Shown: positions 9,809 through 18,203 of the stretch, piece after piece
Layout of the letters: each line of letters opens with the position of its first letter
How positions within the stretch are numbered: the first letter of the stretch is position 1
Made by a program: the position numbers and the translations under genes
Assembly: GCF_008039615.1 (NCBI RefSeq)
Contig: NZ_VDUZ01000041.1
Span: 1-64,000, forward strand
Origin: Vineibacter terrae
Lineage (GTDB): Bacteria > Pseudomonadota > Alphaproteobacteria > Reyranellales > Reyranellaceae
Length of the DNA stretch: 64,000 bases
Reading direction: 5' to 3'
The notes under the pieces: generated by a model
Told to the model about the DNA's origin: nothing
What the model saw: only the letters and a program-made list of their open reading frames with translations
The model's database searches: none

Positions 9809-12195
9809 ATCGGGCCGACCAGGACGAAGGTGCGCATCGTGCCGGTCTCGGGCAGGAAGTAGCGGCCGACCGGGCGGAACAGGAAGTCGTCCGACAACAG
9901 CTCGTAGGTGGTCTCCGACGCGCTGATCGTGCGCGGCCCTGCTGCCGCCGCCAGCGCCTTGGCGACACCGACCGCGCCACCCCAGATATTGCAGGTGGCC
10001 GCGTCGCCATCGACGCCGGAGACCATCACCGGACCGATGTCGATGGCGAGGCGGAATCCCAGGCCGACCGCCAGCGCCTCCTCCGCTTTCAGCAGCCGGT
10101 CCCGCAGATCCAGCACCGTCAGCGCCATGCGCCGCGCTGACGCTTCGGCTTCGGTGCCGGGAGCCGACAGAGCCACCAGCACGACCTGGTCGTCCATCAG
10201 CGCGGCGTAGCCGATACCGCCCTGCTCGACCGCGTGGCGGATCTCCTGCACCAGGGTGTCCATGACCGTGCCGTTGGCGCTGCCGGCCGGCCGCTCTGCC
10301 GCCGACAGCCAGTCCGGCAGCTTCACGACGGCGACCGCCGTGCGATCCATCTGTCCCGGGCCAAGGCCCTCGGCGGCAGCGCCGCGCTGCATGAGCGCGC
10401 TCCTGAGGCTGGTCGCGCGCGCCGCGGCAGCGCCGCCTGCCGCCTTGTCGACGGCGGGCCGTGACGCCGACCTGTCCGGTGCTGCCGGCGCCGGTGCGCC
10501 GGCATCGGCGCCCGCGAAGCGAAGGGCGAACAGCGAGGCCAGCGCGGCGCAGAACTCAGCCAGCCCGGTGCCCCGATCGCCGCGCCGCGGCTCCTCCACC
10601 AGCAGCATGCCCAGCGGCCGGCCCGCCGCGCCGATGGGCGCGACATAGACGCTGGCGACCCCGAGCGGCGCCAGATAGGCCGCCGACAGCTCGGCCGTGC
10701 GGCGGTCGTCGCCGGCCTGCAGCGCGTCGATCGGCTCGCCCTGCGCGAGTGCCGCGAACAGGTTGGGCAGCTCGTCGCGGTGCAGCTCGAGGCCCGCGGT
10801 ATGGGCGGCGGCATCGCGGTCAAAGCTGTCCTCGCAGCGCAGCGTGCGGCCGGCTGCGTCCAGGCGCCATGCGCCGGCGCGCCGGGCGCCAAGCGTCGTG
10901 GCCGCGCTTTCGAGCGCCTGGCGCAAGCCGTCGGCCACGGTGCGGTCCATGACAGCCGGCGTGCGCGCCAGCTCGGCGAAGGCACGCGCGTGCGACTCGA
11001 GCACGCCCTGGCGTACCGTCGCCGCGGCCGCGCGCCGCTCGGCGCCGATGCCGCGCCAGGCCATCGTCGTGGCCAGCGCCGCGACGATCAGCACCACCAG
11101 GGCTGACAAGGCCAGCGCGATCCAGCCGCTTGCCGTCACGAAGCCGATGAAGTCGGTCTCCGGAACGATGATCACGATGGCCCAGTCGCGTCCGATCAGC
11201 GTCTTGAGCGGCTCCGACGATACGATGATGCGGCGGTCGCCGAGATCGAGCAGCTTGCGACCGTAGCCTTCCACGCGCAGGCGGTTGAAGACGCGGGTCA
11301 GGACGGGATCGCCGAGCTCATCCAGGCGCGGCGCGGCGGCTCCGGCGCGATCGGCAGGCAGCCAATCGTCGCTCGGATAGGCCACCACCCGGCCGTCATG
11401 GTCGACCACGATCGCCTTGCCGCTGACGCCGATCTCGAGCTGCTTCAGGAAGGTGCACAGCGACGCCAGCTCGAGGTCGACGGCCAGCACCGCCCCCAGC
11501 TTGCCGTTCGGGTCATAGCGCGGCGTCGCCAGGGTGATGCCGGGCTTGCGCAAGGTGAAGAACAGGTAGGTGTCGGTCCAGTAGCGGCCGCGCGCCGCCA
11601 CGGCGCCGGTGTACCAGGGGCGCTCGCGTGGATCAAAGGTGTCGTCAGGATCCTCGCTGCGGCCGGTCACGGCGCCGGCGGCGTCCCGGCGCGTCCAGGT
11701 CACGCGGCGACCCGAATCACGGCGATCGACGAGCTTGGTGTCGTAGCCGCCCTGCGGGTTGCGCACGACGAACATGAAGTTGCCGTCGGGATCGGCATAG
11801 CTGAAGCCGGTGATCGTCGTGGTGCGCGGCAGCGCCTGCAAGGTGAACGGCTCGATTGCGGTGCCGCCGCTGAAAACCCCGCGTGCCGCCGCCATCTCGC
11901 CCGCCAGCTCCAGGAACTGCTCGGCCGGCGAGAGATAGGTGTGCAGCTGCACGGCGATGCGACGGTCGATCGCATCGATCAGGTCGTTGGAAAGCGAGAC
12001 CGCGCCGCGGCGATTGCTTTCGTAGATGTAGGCGCCGATGGCCGTGATCAGCATCGTCACGACAATCACCCCGGCGATCGGCAGGCCATGCCGCGCCAGG
12101 CGGCGCCAGCGCGACCCGCTATCGCCGGCACCGACCGCAGGTGCGATGGTGGTCGTGGTGGTGGATGACGGCGATGCCGTCATGCCCTTGAACAA
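9805..12195 (-). CDS. Membrane sensor with dCache, GAF-like and cyclase-like domains
   Basis: A 796-residue protein. It has a first membrane helix (about 37-58), a large extracytoplasmic dCache sensor (about 65-350, containing FDPRERPWY and YDPNGKLGAVLAVDL), a second membrane helix (about 360-385), a GAF-like region (about 405-560) and a C-terminal class III nucleotide-cyclase-like domain (about 620-796). The cyclase domain looks inactive: the first metal Asp position is KLPDW-like and shifted, and the usual GDTVNxAxR motif reads GGAVGVAKA, losing Asp, Asn and Arg. One Asp pair (MDDQ) remains. It is the first gene of the MCE operon, so it may sense a ligand and control transport. The role is inferred. 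Confidence 0.72.
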   Translation of the reverse strand: MFKGMTASPSSTTTTTIAPAVGAGDSGSRWRRLARHGLPIAGVIVVTMLITAIGAYIYESNRRGAVSLSNDLIDAIDRRIAVQLHTYLSPAEQFLELAGEMAAARGVFSGGTAIEPFTLQALPRTTTITGFSYADPDGNFMFVVRNPQGGYDTKLVDRRDSGRRVTWTRRDAAGAVTGRSEDPDDTFDPRERPWYTGAVAARGRYWTDTYLFFTLRKPGITLATPRYDPNGKLGAVLAVDLELASLCTFLKQLEIGVSGKAIVVDHDGRVVAYPSDDWLPADRAGAAAPRLDELGDPVLTRVFNRLRVEGYGRKLLDLGDRRIIVSSEPLKTLIGRDWAIVIIVPETDFIGFVTASGWIALALSALVVLIVAALATTMAWRGIGAERRAAAATVRQGVLESHARAFAELARTPAVMDRTVADGLRQALESAATTLGARRAGAWRLDAAGRTLRCEDSFDRDAAAHTAGLELHRDELPNLFAALAQGEPIDALQAGDDRRTAELSAAYLAPLGVASVYVAPIGAAGRPLGMLLVEEPRRGDRGTGLAEFCAALASLFALRFAGADAGAPAPAAPDRSASRPAVDKAAGGAAAARATSLRSALMQRGAAAEGLGPGQMDRTAVAVVKLPDWLSAAERPAGSANGTVMDTLVQEIRHAVEQGGIGYAALMDDQVVLVALSAPGTEAEASARRMALTVLDLRDRLLKAEEALAVGLGFRLAIDIGPVMVSGVDGDAATCNIWGGAVGVAKALAAAAGPRTISASETTYELLSDDFLFRPVGRYFLPETGTMRTFVLVGPI

Positions 12196-12357
12196 CCGGC
12201 GGCCTGGCGGAACGCGGCCGCTTGCCGGGCGCTACTCCTCGATCTCCTCCTCACGCGGCGATCCATGCATCCCAGCCGTGTCGAAAGCAACCACGGCGCA
12301 AGTGTATCGGATCGGACTCGCCACGAGAATAGCCTGGTGCGACCGGGCGTTGCAGGG

Positions 12358-12930
12358 TCAGGCGGACGGCGCCCCGCCCCACGGCCGCACGAAATCGCGC
12401 CAGCTGGGCTGGGGCACTGGCGACGGGCCGGTGCTGTCCGTGCCGACATAGAGGAAGCCGACAATGGCATCGCCCGCGGCCAGGCCCAGCGCCGTCTTGA
12501 CGTCGTCGTCATAGGCGGCATCGCCGGTTTTCCACATCGCGCCGAAGCCTTCGGCGAACACCGCCAGCATGATGTTCTGGGCCGCGGCGCCGGCAGCCAG
12601 GATCTGCTCGATGACCGGGATCTTGGCGGTGGGATTGCAGGCGGCGGCCACGACGATGATCAGCGGCGCGCGCAACGCCTTCCCGCGCTCGCGGTTCAAG
12701 GCGTCCTCGGGCGCGTCGGGGCGCCGTCGCCGCAGGCTGTCGGCCAGCAGGTCGCCGAACTGCAGGCGCCGATCGCCGTCGATCAGGATGAACCGCCACG
12801 GCCGCAGGCGCCCATGGTCCGGCGCCCGCACGGCGCTCGACAGGATCCGCTCGAGCGCCTCGGCGGCGGGCGCCGGGTCCGACAGCTTCATGGCCGAGTA
12901 GCGGTTCAACAGAAGATCAGATGCATGCAT
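12358..12930 (-). CDS. Nitroreductase family protein, YdjA-like
   Basis: A 190-residue FMN-dependent nitroreductase-fold oxidoreductase of the short YdjA type. The N-terminus (LLLNRYSAMKLSDPAP, then RAPDHGRLRPWRF) matches the FMN phosphate- and ring-binding segments of that subfamily, and GFGAMWKTGDAAYD matches the C-terminal FMN-contact loop. I start at the ATG at 12930, which gives the subfamily's normal length; the frame is open to 13002 but those residues are atypical. Substrate unknown. It stands alone, divergent from the CMD-family gene. Confidence 0.85.
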   Translation of the reverse strand: MHASDLLLNRYSAMKLSDPAPAAEALERILSSAVRAPDHGRLRPWRFILIDGDRRLQFGDLLADSLRRRRPDAPEDALNRERGKALRAPLIIVVAAACNPTAKIPVIEQILAAGAAAQNIMLAVFAEGFGAMWKTGDAAYDDDVKTALGLAAGDAIVGFLYVGTDSTGPSPVPQPSWRDFVRPWGGAPSA

Positions 12931-13098
12931 CCCTATCACCTTCATCGCAAATGCCGCGGCATCCGCCGCCGCAGCGTGCCCGCTGCCGACGGCGTTGTAC
13001 ACGCCCAGTTGGTGATGTGGTTCATGCGCAAGCGTGATTCCACCCCGATGCGATCCGCCCTAGCATCCGCCCCCACCCGCACTGAACGGAGGATCGAA

Positions 13099-13650
13099 GT
13101 GATCAAGCGGACCCAGCGCATTCCGATGCGCGATCTGGCAACCCTGGCGGCCGAAGACCGCGAGACCGTCGAGAAGAACGCGATGAACGGCCAGGTCTTC
13201 AACATCTTCAAGGTGCTGGCCCATCACCCCAAGCTCGTCAAACGGTGGACGCCCTTCGCCGGACATATCCTGTCCAAGCAGAGCCTGCCGTTCCGCGACC
13301 GCGAGCTCTTGATCCTGCGCATCGGCTGGCTGAACCAGGCCGAGTACGAGTTCGCGCAGCACGAGCTGATCGCCCGGCGCGGCGGGGTCAGCGAGCAGGA
13401 CATCGAGAAGATCAAGCAGGGTCCCAAGGGGAGCTGGAACGAGCACGAGGCGGCGCTGATGCAGGCGGCCGATGACCTCTACGAGAATTCCGTCGTGTCC
13501 GATGCCACCTGGGCGACCTTGTCCAAGGCCTACTCGACCGAGCAGATGATGGACGTGGTCTTCACCATCGGCCAGTACAACCTCGTGTCCTGGGCGCTGA
13601 ACAGCTTCGGCGTGCCGCTCGACGACTTCCTGCCCAAGGCCAAGGCCTGA
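13099..13650 (+). CDS. Carboxymuconolactone decarboxylase (CMD/AhpD-fold) family protein
   Basis: A 183-residue all-helical CMD-domain protein. The start is GTG at 13099, six bases after a strong GGAGG; the open frame upstream is a shadow. The core motif ILRIGWLNQAEYEFAQHELI (about 67-86) is the family's helix with a conserved Glu and His, but the CxxC pair of AhpD-type peroxidases is absent, so it is unlikely to be a thiol peroxidase. Proteins of this group are often of unknown function in catabolic gene sets. Confidence 0.85.
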   Translation: MIKRTQRIPMRDLATLAAEDRETVEKNAMNGQVFNIFKVLAHHPKLVKRWTPFAGHILSKQSLPFRDRELLILRIGWLNQAEYEFAQHELIARRGGVSEQDIEKIKQGPKGSWNEHEAALMQAADDLYENSVVSDATWATLSKAYSTEQMMDVVFTIGQYNLVSWALNSFGVPLDDFLPKAKA

Positions 13651-13658
13651 GCAGCCGC

Positions 13659-13688
13659 GGGCGCAGCGCCGGCTATCGCGCTGCGCCC
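13659..13688. terminator. Hairpin between convergent genes
   Basis: A perfect 10-bp stem (GGGCGCAGCG at 13659-13668 and CGCTGCGCCC at 13679-13688) with a 10-nt loop, 8 nt after the CMD stop codon and ahead of the convergent gene's end. There is no long T-run, so it may end transcription only weakly, or in both directions. Confidence 0.5.
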
Positions 13689-13705
13689 GTTCCGAAGAAC
13701 GGCAA

Positions 13706-14065
13706 TCAGAAGGCGATGCGCCAGTCGTCCTTCGCCACCTCGCACAACGGCGCGTGGTAGGGGTAGCCTGGCCCCTTGGTGAAGCTGTGCAGCACCATGG
13801 CGCAGCGCCGGCCATTCTCGGTGTAGATGCGCGTGATCGTTGCGGTGCCAGCCCGCTTGCCGTCCGCCGATTGCCAGTCCTGGCGCGCGCTCAGGACATA
13901 TTGCTGCAGCACGCTGCGGATCGCTGCTTTCACCCGGGCGGCATCGTCGGTCGAGATCCCGACCGTGTCGTTGCCGAACGGGTTGATGAGCTGCGCCCGC
14001 GCGGCGCCGGCGACAACCACCGCACCGATCGCGGCGGCCACCAGGGCACGGAACTCTTTGCGCAT
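13706..14065 (-). CDS. Small secreted protein, surface-antigen-like
   Basis: A 119-residue protein with a clear signal peptide (MRKEFRALVAAAIGAVVVAG, cleavage after ARA at about 24). The mature part has a helical segment, then a small domain with two cysteines (RRCAMVLHSFTKG and PLCEVAKDDW). The layout, with a W-x-S...G...CR-like first half and a C-terminal Cys before D-W, recalls the C-terminal domain of 17-kDa-type (RT0821/Lpp0805) surface antigens, but the resemblance is weak. Convergent with the CMD gene. Confidence 0.6.
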   Translation of the reverse strand: MRKEFRALVAAAIGAVVVAGAARAQLINPFGNDTVGISTDDAARVKAAIRSVLQQYVLSARQDWQSADGKRAGTATITRIYTENGRRCAMVLHSFTKGPGYPYHAPLCEVAKDDWRIAF

Positions 14066-14360
14066 GGCGAGGCCCTTTCATGGGTCCGGACGCGCCGGCC
14101 GAGCCGGCGCACCATGCGTTATCAGCGGCTTGCGGGCAGGTGGTCTATCCGAAAACCGAACCCGGCACTTCCGTCATCCCGGGCTCAGGAAGGTGAGCGA
14201 AGCCGGCAGCGCATGCGTCGAAAACCGTCGTGCGGCTTCCCGGCAACCCTGCCGCCTGCTATCGTTCGTGCAGTCTCGAAGTTCTTGTCGGCAGGCCGGA
14301 TCGGCCGACGCCGACACAAGCGTTGCCGTTGCTCATCGCGTCTTCGAGGAGCCCGTATCG

Positions 14361-15455
14361 ATGTCAGGGGACAACCGGCAATCGGTTTGGACGTGCATGG
14401 CGGCCGGCGGGATGGCGGCGCTGGCGGCCCTTCTGCCCGCCGGCCCGGCGACGGCCCAGCCGTCCCGCGTCGCGCTGGTGATCGGCAACGGCGCCTATAC
14501 CGGGTTTCCGCCGGCGCCGGCGTGCCCGGCGGCGGCGCGGGCGGTGGCCGAGAAGCTGCGCGCCGCCAAGTACGAGGTGGTCGAGCGCAACGACCTGACG
14601 ACCGGCGGCTTCGACGGGGCGGTCGGCGACTTCATCACCGCGCTGGCGCGAGCGCCGGGGGCGACGGCGTTCGTGTATGTCTGCACCCGCGGCGCCAGCC
14701 TCAACGAGCGGCCGTTCCTGCTGCCGGTATCGGCCAACCTGACGCGGCCGACCGACCTGTTCACGCAGGGTGTGCTGGCCAAGGTCATGTACGACGCGCT
14801 GGCGCGCGGCAGCGCCGGCCCGGCCGTGGTCGCGCTCGACGTCGTGCAGACGCAGACCGGCGCGCTCCTGACCGGCTTCGACGGCCTTGCCGAAGGCGCC
14901 GGCATCGACGGGCTCGCGGCGATCACCGTGGTCGAGGCCAGCGCCAGCGGCGCGGCCACGCCGCTGGCGGATGCGCTGGCTGCCGTCCTCGACCGCCCGG
15001 CTGTCCAGAACGGCCAGCTCGTGTCGGCGGCGCAGGAGCAGATCGCCGCTGCCGCCGGCACGTCGATCGCCGTCGTCCACCAGCCGAAGGCAACCGGCCA
15101 CATGGTGGGCGAGCAGCCGCCGCCGCCGCCACCGCCGGCGCCGCCCCCACCGGCGCCCGCGCCGGTCGCGGCAGCGGAGCCCGCGGCGCAGCCGGCGTCC
15201 CCGCCGCCGGAGCCGTCGCCGCAGGCGGCGGCAGCGCCGCCGCCCACGATGCCGGAAGAGCATCTCATGACGTACGACGACCGCCGCCGGATCCAGGAAG
15301 CCCTGCGGACGCTGGGGTACTACACGATCCAGATCGACGGCATCTTCGGGCCCGAGACCCGGGCCGCGATCCGCAAATACCAGATGCAGCTCATGGCCGA
15401 GCCGACCGGGCGCCTGACGCCCGAGCAAGCCGGGCTGCTCGTGCAGGGCCGCTGA
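14361..15455 (+). CDS. Inactive caspase-like protein with peptidoglycan-binding domain
   Basis: A 364-residue secreted protein: signal peptide (cleavage near ATAQ, residue 33), a caspase-like (peptidase C14) domain at about 35-215, a proline-rich linker (about 245-300) and a C-terminal PG_binding_1 domain (about 302-360, LRTLGYYTIQIDGIFGPETR). The fold markers are present (RVALVIGNGAY and FLLPVSANL). The catalytic residues are replaced: the His motif GHG reads TRG (Arg110 in the His position) and the Cys motif DACR reads DVVQ (Val162 in the Cys position). So it is a pseudo-protease, perhaps a cell-wall-bound scaffold or sensor. Start ATG at 14361 with GAGGA 10 nt upstream. A kinase gene follows. 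Confidence 0.78.
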   Translation: MSGDNRQSVWTCMAAGGMAALAALLPAGPATAQPSRVALVIGNGAYTGFPPAPACPAAARAVAEKLRAAKYEVVERNDLTTGGFDGAVGDFITALARAPGATAFVYVCTRGASLNERPFLLPVSANLTRPTDLFTQGVLAKVMYDALARGSAGPAVVALDVVQTQTGALLTGFDGLAEGAGIDGLAAITVVEASASGAATPLADALAAVLDRPAVQNGQLVSAAQEQIAAAAGTSIAVVHQPKATGHMVGEQPPPPPPPAPPPPAPAPVAAAEPAAQPASPPPEPSPQAAAAPPPTMPEEHLMTYDDRRRIQEALRTLGYYTIQIDGIFGPETRAAIRKYQMQLMAEPTGRLTPEQAGLLVQGR

Positions 15456-15469
15456 CGGAAGGCCGCGCG

Positions 15470-15535
15470 ATGGCACTGATGATCACGCCCCACCCGATGC
15501 ACGATATCACCGTGCGGCAGCTGCCCGGCAGCTAG
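15470..15535 (+). CDS. Possible 21-residue micropeptide ahead of the kinase gene
   Basis: A 22-codon ORF with its own ATG and a GGAAGG site 8 nt upstream. It ends 6 nt before the kinase start, and the kinase ribosome site (AGGA) begins inside its stop region. That placement fits a leader peptide or translational coupler between the caspase-like and kinase genes. The sequence has no recognised family; it could equally be chance. Confidence 0.25.
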   Translation: MALMITPHPMHDITVRQLPGS

Positions 15536-15541
15536 GATCAA

Positions 15542-16873
15542 ATGGCGCAGCCCTCGATACCGGCGCGAATCGGCCGTTATGTGATCCAGTCGACCATCGG
15601 CCGCGGCGCGATGGGTGTGATCTACCGGGCGCACGATCCGCTGATCGACCGCACGGTGGCGCTGAAGCTGGTGCGCGCCGACCTGCTCGAGGGCGACGAG
15701 CGCCGCGGCTTCGTCGAGCGCTTCCAGCGCGAGGCGCAGGCCGCAGGCCGCTGCGCTCACGCCAACATCGTGGCCATCTACGACTACGCCCTGCACGAGG
15801 ACAACCCTTACATCGCGATGGAATTCATCGACGGCTCGAGCCTGGCGCAGGTGATCCAGGGAAGCCGGCGCACGCCGGTCGATCGCGCCGCCTGGATCGT
15901 GCATCAGGTGCTCGCCGCGCTGGGCTGCGCGCACGGACACGGCGTGGTGCATCGCGACATCAAGCCGGCCAATGTCCTGCTTGCCATCGACGGCCACGTC
16001 AAGGTGACGGATTTCGGCATCTCGCGCCTGGGCGGCTCGTCATTGACGCAGACCGGCGCCCTGATCGGCACACCCAACTACATGTCGCCCGAGCAGCGGC
16101 GCGGCGAGGCGGTCGATGCGCGCAGCGACCTGTTCTCGACCGGCGCCGTGCTCTACGAGCTGCTGACCGGCGTGCTGCCGTTCGCCGGCCGCAGCTTCTA
16201 CGAGGTCGCCGATCCGATGCTGTTCGCCGCCCCGGCGCCGCTGTCGCAGCACCTGCCCGAGGCGCCGCCGGCGCTGTCGTCGTTCATGAGCATCGCGCTG
16301 GCGCGCGATCCGTCGCAGCGCTTCGAGTCGGCGCTGCGGATGTCGGCGGCCCTGGCCGACGCGGTGCGCGGCATCGAGCCGCCCCGCCCCGTGGCGGCGC
16401 CAGCCGGCGGCCCGGCGGCAATGCCTCCAGCGCCGGCGCCGGCCGTATCGCCCGTGGCCGAGATCGAGCGCAAGCTGGCGTACTATGTCGGGCCCATCGC
16501 CCGCTTTCTCGTGCGCAACGCCGGCAACAAGACATCGTCGCTCGACGAGTTGTGCCAGTCCGTCGCCGCCAGCATCGAGCGGGCCGACCTGCGCGACGCT
16601 TTCCTGCGCGACGTACGTGGGCTGCTGGGCGCCGGCCTCGCGACCCAGGTCGCCAACGCCCCCACGACGGCGGCGAAGCTGCCGATCATCCAGGCCGATC
16701 TCGACCGGGCCCAGGCCGACCTCACGCGCTATATCGGACCGATCGCGCGCGTGCTCGTGCGCCGCGAGCTCGATGCCTCGGCAAACCTCGACGATTTGTG
16801 GCAGCGGCTCGCCACGCATATCGAGCGTCCCGCCGACCGCGCCGCCTTCCTGCGCGGACGCCCGCCGCGGTAG
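15542..16873 (+). CDS. Hanks-type Ser/Thr protein kinase
   Basis: A 443-residue cytosolic eukaryotic-like kinase. The catalytic domain spans about 12-275 with all key residues: Gly loop GRGAMG (20-25), Lys42, HRDIKPAN (137-144), DFG (157-159) and SPE (182-184). No membrane helix is present, so it is not a PknB-like cell-wall receptor. After a Pro/Ala linker it carries two copies of a helical module (about 308-355 and 389-437), each beginning with a YxGPIARxLVR core and ending RxAFLR or RDAFLR. I recall this module from other bacterial kinases, but its function is not known to me. It is 86 nt downstream of the caspase-like gene and probably co-transcribed. Confidence 0.9.
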   Translation: MAQPSIPARIGRYVIQSTIGRGAMGVIYRAHDPLIDRTVALKLVRADLLEGDERRGFVERFQREAQAAGRCAHANIVAIYDYALHEDNPYIAMEFIDGSSLAQVIQGSRRTPVDRAAWIVHQVLAALGCAHGHGVVHRDIKPANVLLAIDGHVKVTDFGISRLGGSSLTQTGALIGTPNYMSPEQRRGEAVDARSDLFSTGAVLYELLTGVLPFAGRSFYEVADPMLFAAPAPLSQHLPEAPPALSSFMSIALARDPSQRFESALRMSAALADAVRGIEPPRPVAAPAGGPAAMPPAPAPAVSPVAEIERKLAYYVGPIARFLVRNAGNKTSSLDELCQSVAASIERADLRDAFLRDVRGLLGAGLATQVANAPTTAAKLPIIQADLDRAQADLTRYIGPIARVLVRRELDASANLDDLWQRLATHIERPADRAAFLRGRPPR

Positions 16874-16905
16874 CACTCGCGATCGGTGGAAGGTGGGTCG
16901 CCACT

Positions 16906-16989
16906 GTCATCCCGAGCGCAGCGAGGATCTCCCGCCAGGGATGCACGGTGCGCCATTCGCGGGAGATCCCTCGCTGCGCTCGGGATGAC
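16906..16989. repeat. Dispersed palindromic element, copy 3
   Basis: Left arm GTCATCCCGAGCGCAGCGAG and right arm ending GCTCGGGATGACA, with the centre CATGCACGGTGCGCCATTCG-like spacer found in other copies. It lies between convergent genes, 33 nt after the kinase stop codon. Confidence 0.85.
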
Positions 16990-17062
16990 AGGTGTGTCAC
17001 CGACCCGTGATGCCACGTCGTAGGCAACACCCAGGATGACAACGCCGGCGCTCGACGTGCCG

Positions 17063-17095
17063 GCGGGAAAGGCGCGTCTGGGCCGCCTTTCCCGC
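17063..17095. terminator. Strong bidirectional hairpin
   Basis: A perfect 12-bp stem (GCGGGAAAGGCG at 17063-17074 and its complement at 17084-17095) around a 9-nt loop, placed between the convergent kinase and OmpA-type genes. The stem has A and T triplets but no following T-run. Its position makes a transcript-end function likely on both strands. Confidence 0.6.
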
Positions 17096-17129
17096 AGATC
17101 ATCCACAACGCCCGCGCCTGGCGGCGCTG

Positions 17130-17759
17130 CTACATGCGTGGCGGCAGCGCGATCCTGGCGTCGGTCAGCAGCTTCTCCAGCACCGGGATCGCCGGGCCCG
17201 GGTTGCCGCCGTCGCACTGCGACAGCGCCAACCCGGCATCGCCGTCGGCCTGCGTGTTGCCAAGGTAGCGGCGGTATCTGGCGGCCATCTCCTTGCAGTA
17301 GGCCAAGTCATTGGGCGCCGCTGCCACCTGGCCGCCGGTGAGCTCGACGCGGCGGTTCTGCGGCTCGCGCACGCCGTCGGCGGTCGGCACCAGCGGCTGG
17401 GTCTCGCCGCGGCCGACGGTGGTGATCGACGCCGCCGGCACGCCCTCGTGCACGAGGGCGGCCTTGACCGTGTTGGCGCGCCGCAACGACAACGCCATGT
17501 TGTAGGCGTCCGCGCCCGACTTGTCGGTGTGGCCAGTGTCGGTGATGCCGGGACTGCCACTGGCCTTGAAGGCAGCCGCCGCCTGCTTGACCGTGCTCAA
17601 CGCCTGTGGCGACAGCGCCGTGCTGTCCCAGTCGAAGAACACCATGTATGACGCGGGTGGCGGCGCCGGCGGCGGCGGCGGCGCCGCAGCCTGCTCGGGC
17701 TGGCCGCATGCGCTCAGAAGGGCTGCGGTCGCGCCCAGAACCATCACTTTTCTGAACAT
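17130..17759 (-). CDS. OmpA-family lipoprotein
   Basis: A 209-residue lipoprotein: signal peptide with lipobox LLSAC (Cys about 18), a poly-proline linker, then an OmpA C-terminal peptidoglycan-binding domain (about 38-145). That domain has the family motif TGHTDKSGADAYNMALSLRR and later VGRGETQP with NRRVEL. An extra C-terminal helical tail (about 150-209) with two cysteines follows the OmpA domain. It would anchor the outer membrane to the cell wall. Alone in its transcript. Confidence 0.87.
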   Translation of the reverse strand: MFRKVMVLGATAALLSACGQPEQAAAPPPPPAPPPASYMVFFDWDSTALSPQALSTVKQAAAAFKASGSPGITDTGHTDKSGADAYNMALSLRRANTVKAALVHEGVPAASITTVGRGETQPLVPTADGVREPQNRRVELTGGQVAAAPNDLAYCKEMAARYRRYLGNTQADGDAGLALSQCDGGNPGPAIPVLEKLLTDARIALPPRM

Positions 17760-18016
17760 AATCCCTCTCTCCCCTAGCCAACGCCGACCGGCACGGCGGC
17801 CGGTGCCTGGATCGCCTTGCCGTCGGCGCAGGAATTTTCAGGGCGGCGGCAAACGAGGGCTATCCGAAAGACGAACCGACGCGGTTTTATGGCTGCTCGC
17901 TCAAATGGTCCGCCGATGTTGTGGAAAGCTTACATCAGCCTGACTTTCCAGCGGCAGATACCCGCAAGCTCTTGATTCCCGGGGACCGACACTGTAGACG
18001 AACGGCCGCTCTAGCT

Positions 18017-18092
18017 GTCCCCATCGTCTAGAGGCCTAGGACACCAGCCTTTCACGTTGGTAACACGGGTTCGAATCCCGTTGGGGACGCCA
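18017..18092 (+). tRNA. tRNA-Glu (anticodon TTC)
   Basis: A complete cloverleaf: acceptor stem GTCCCCA at 18017-18023 pairing with TGGGGAC at 18082-18088, anticodon stem CCAGC/GTTGG around loop CTTTCAC with anticodon TTC at 18051-18053, T-arm GGGTTCGAATCCC, discriminator G at 18089, and a genome-encoded CCA at 18090-18092. No integrated element is seen at its 3' end. Confidence 0.97.
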
Positions 18093-18203
18093 GAACAAAA
18101 CTCCAAAGAAAATCAATAAGTTATAGAGAAATAAGGCGAACCTTGCCGTAGCTCGTGACGGCCTTTGCCGTCGCCGTGGAACACCTCTCACGTGTCGTGC
18201 GCG

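Noticed and set aside
12265-13098. N-terminal extension of the CMD-family protein
   Set aside because: The frame is open but antisense to the nitroreductase gene and lacks a ribosome site; GTG 13099 has a strong GGAGG.
15118-15245. Tandem CCG-type repeat as a phase-variable tract
   Set aside because: It encodes the Pro/Ala linker of the caspase-like protein; no long uniform unit is present, so ordinary low-complexity coding is enough.
18017-18203. Integrated element at tRNA-Glu
   Set aside because: No integrase, no duplicated tRNA 3' end and ordinary housekeeping-type genes follow.
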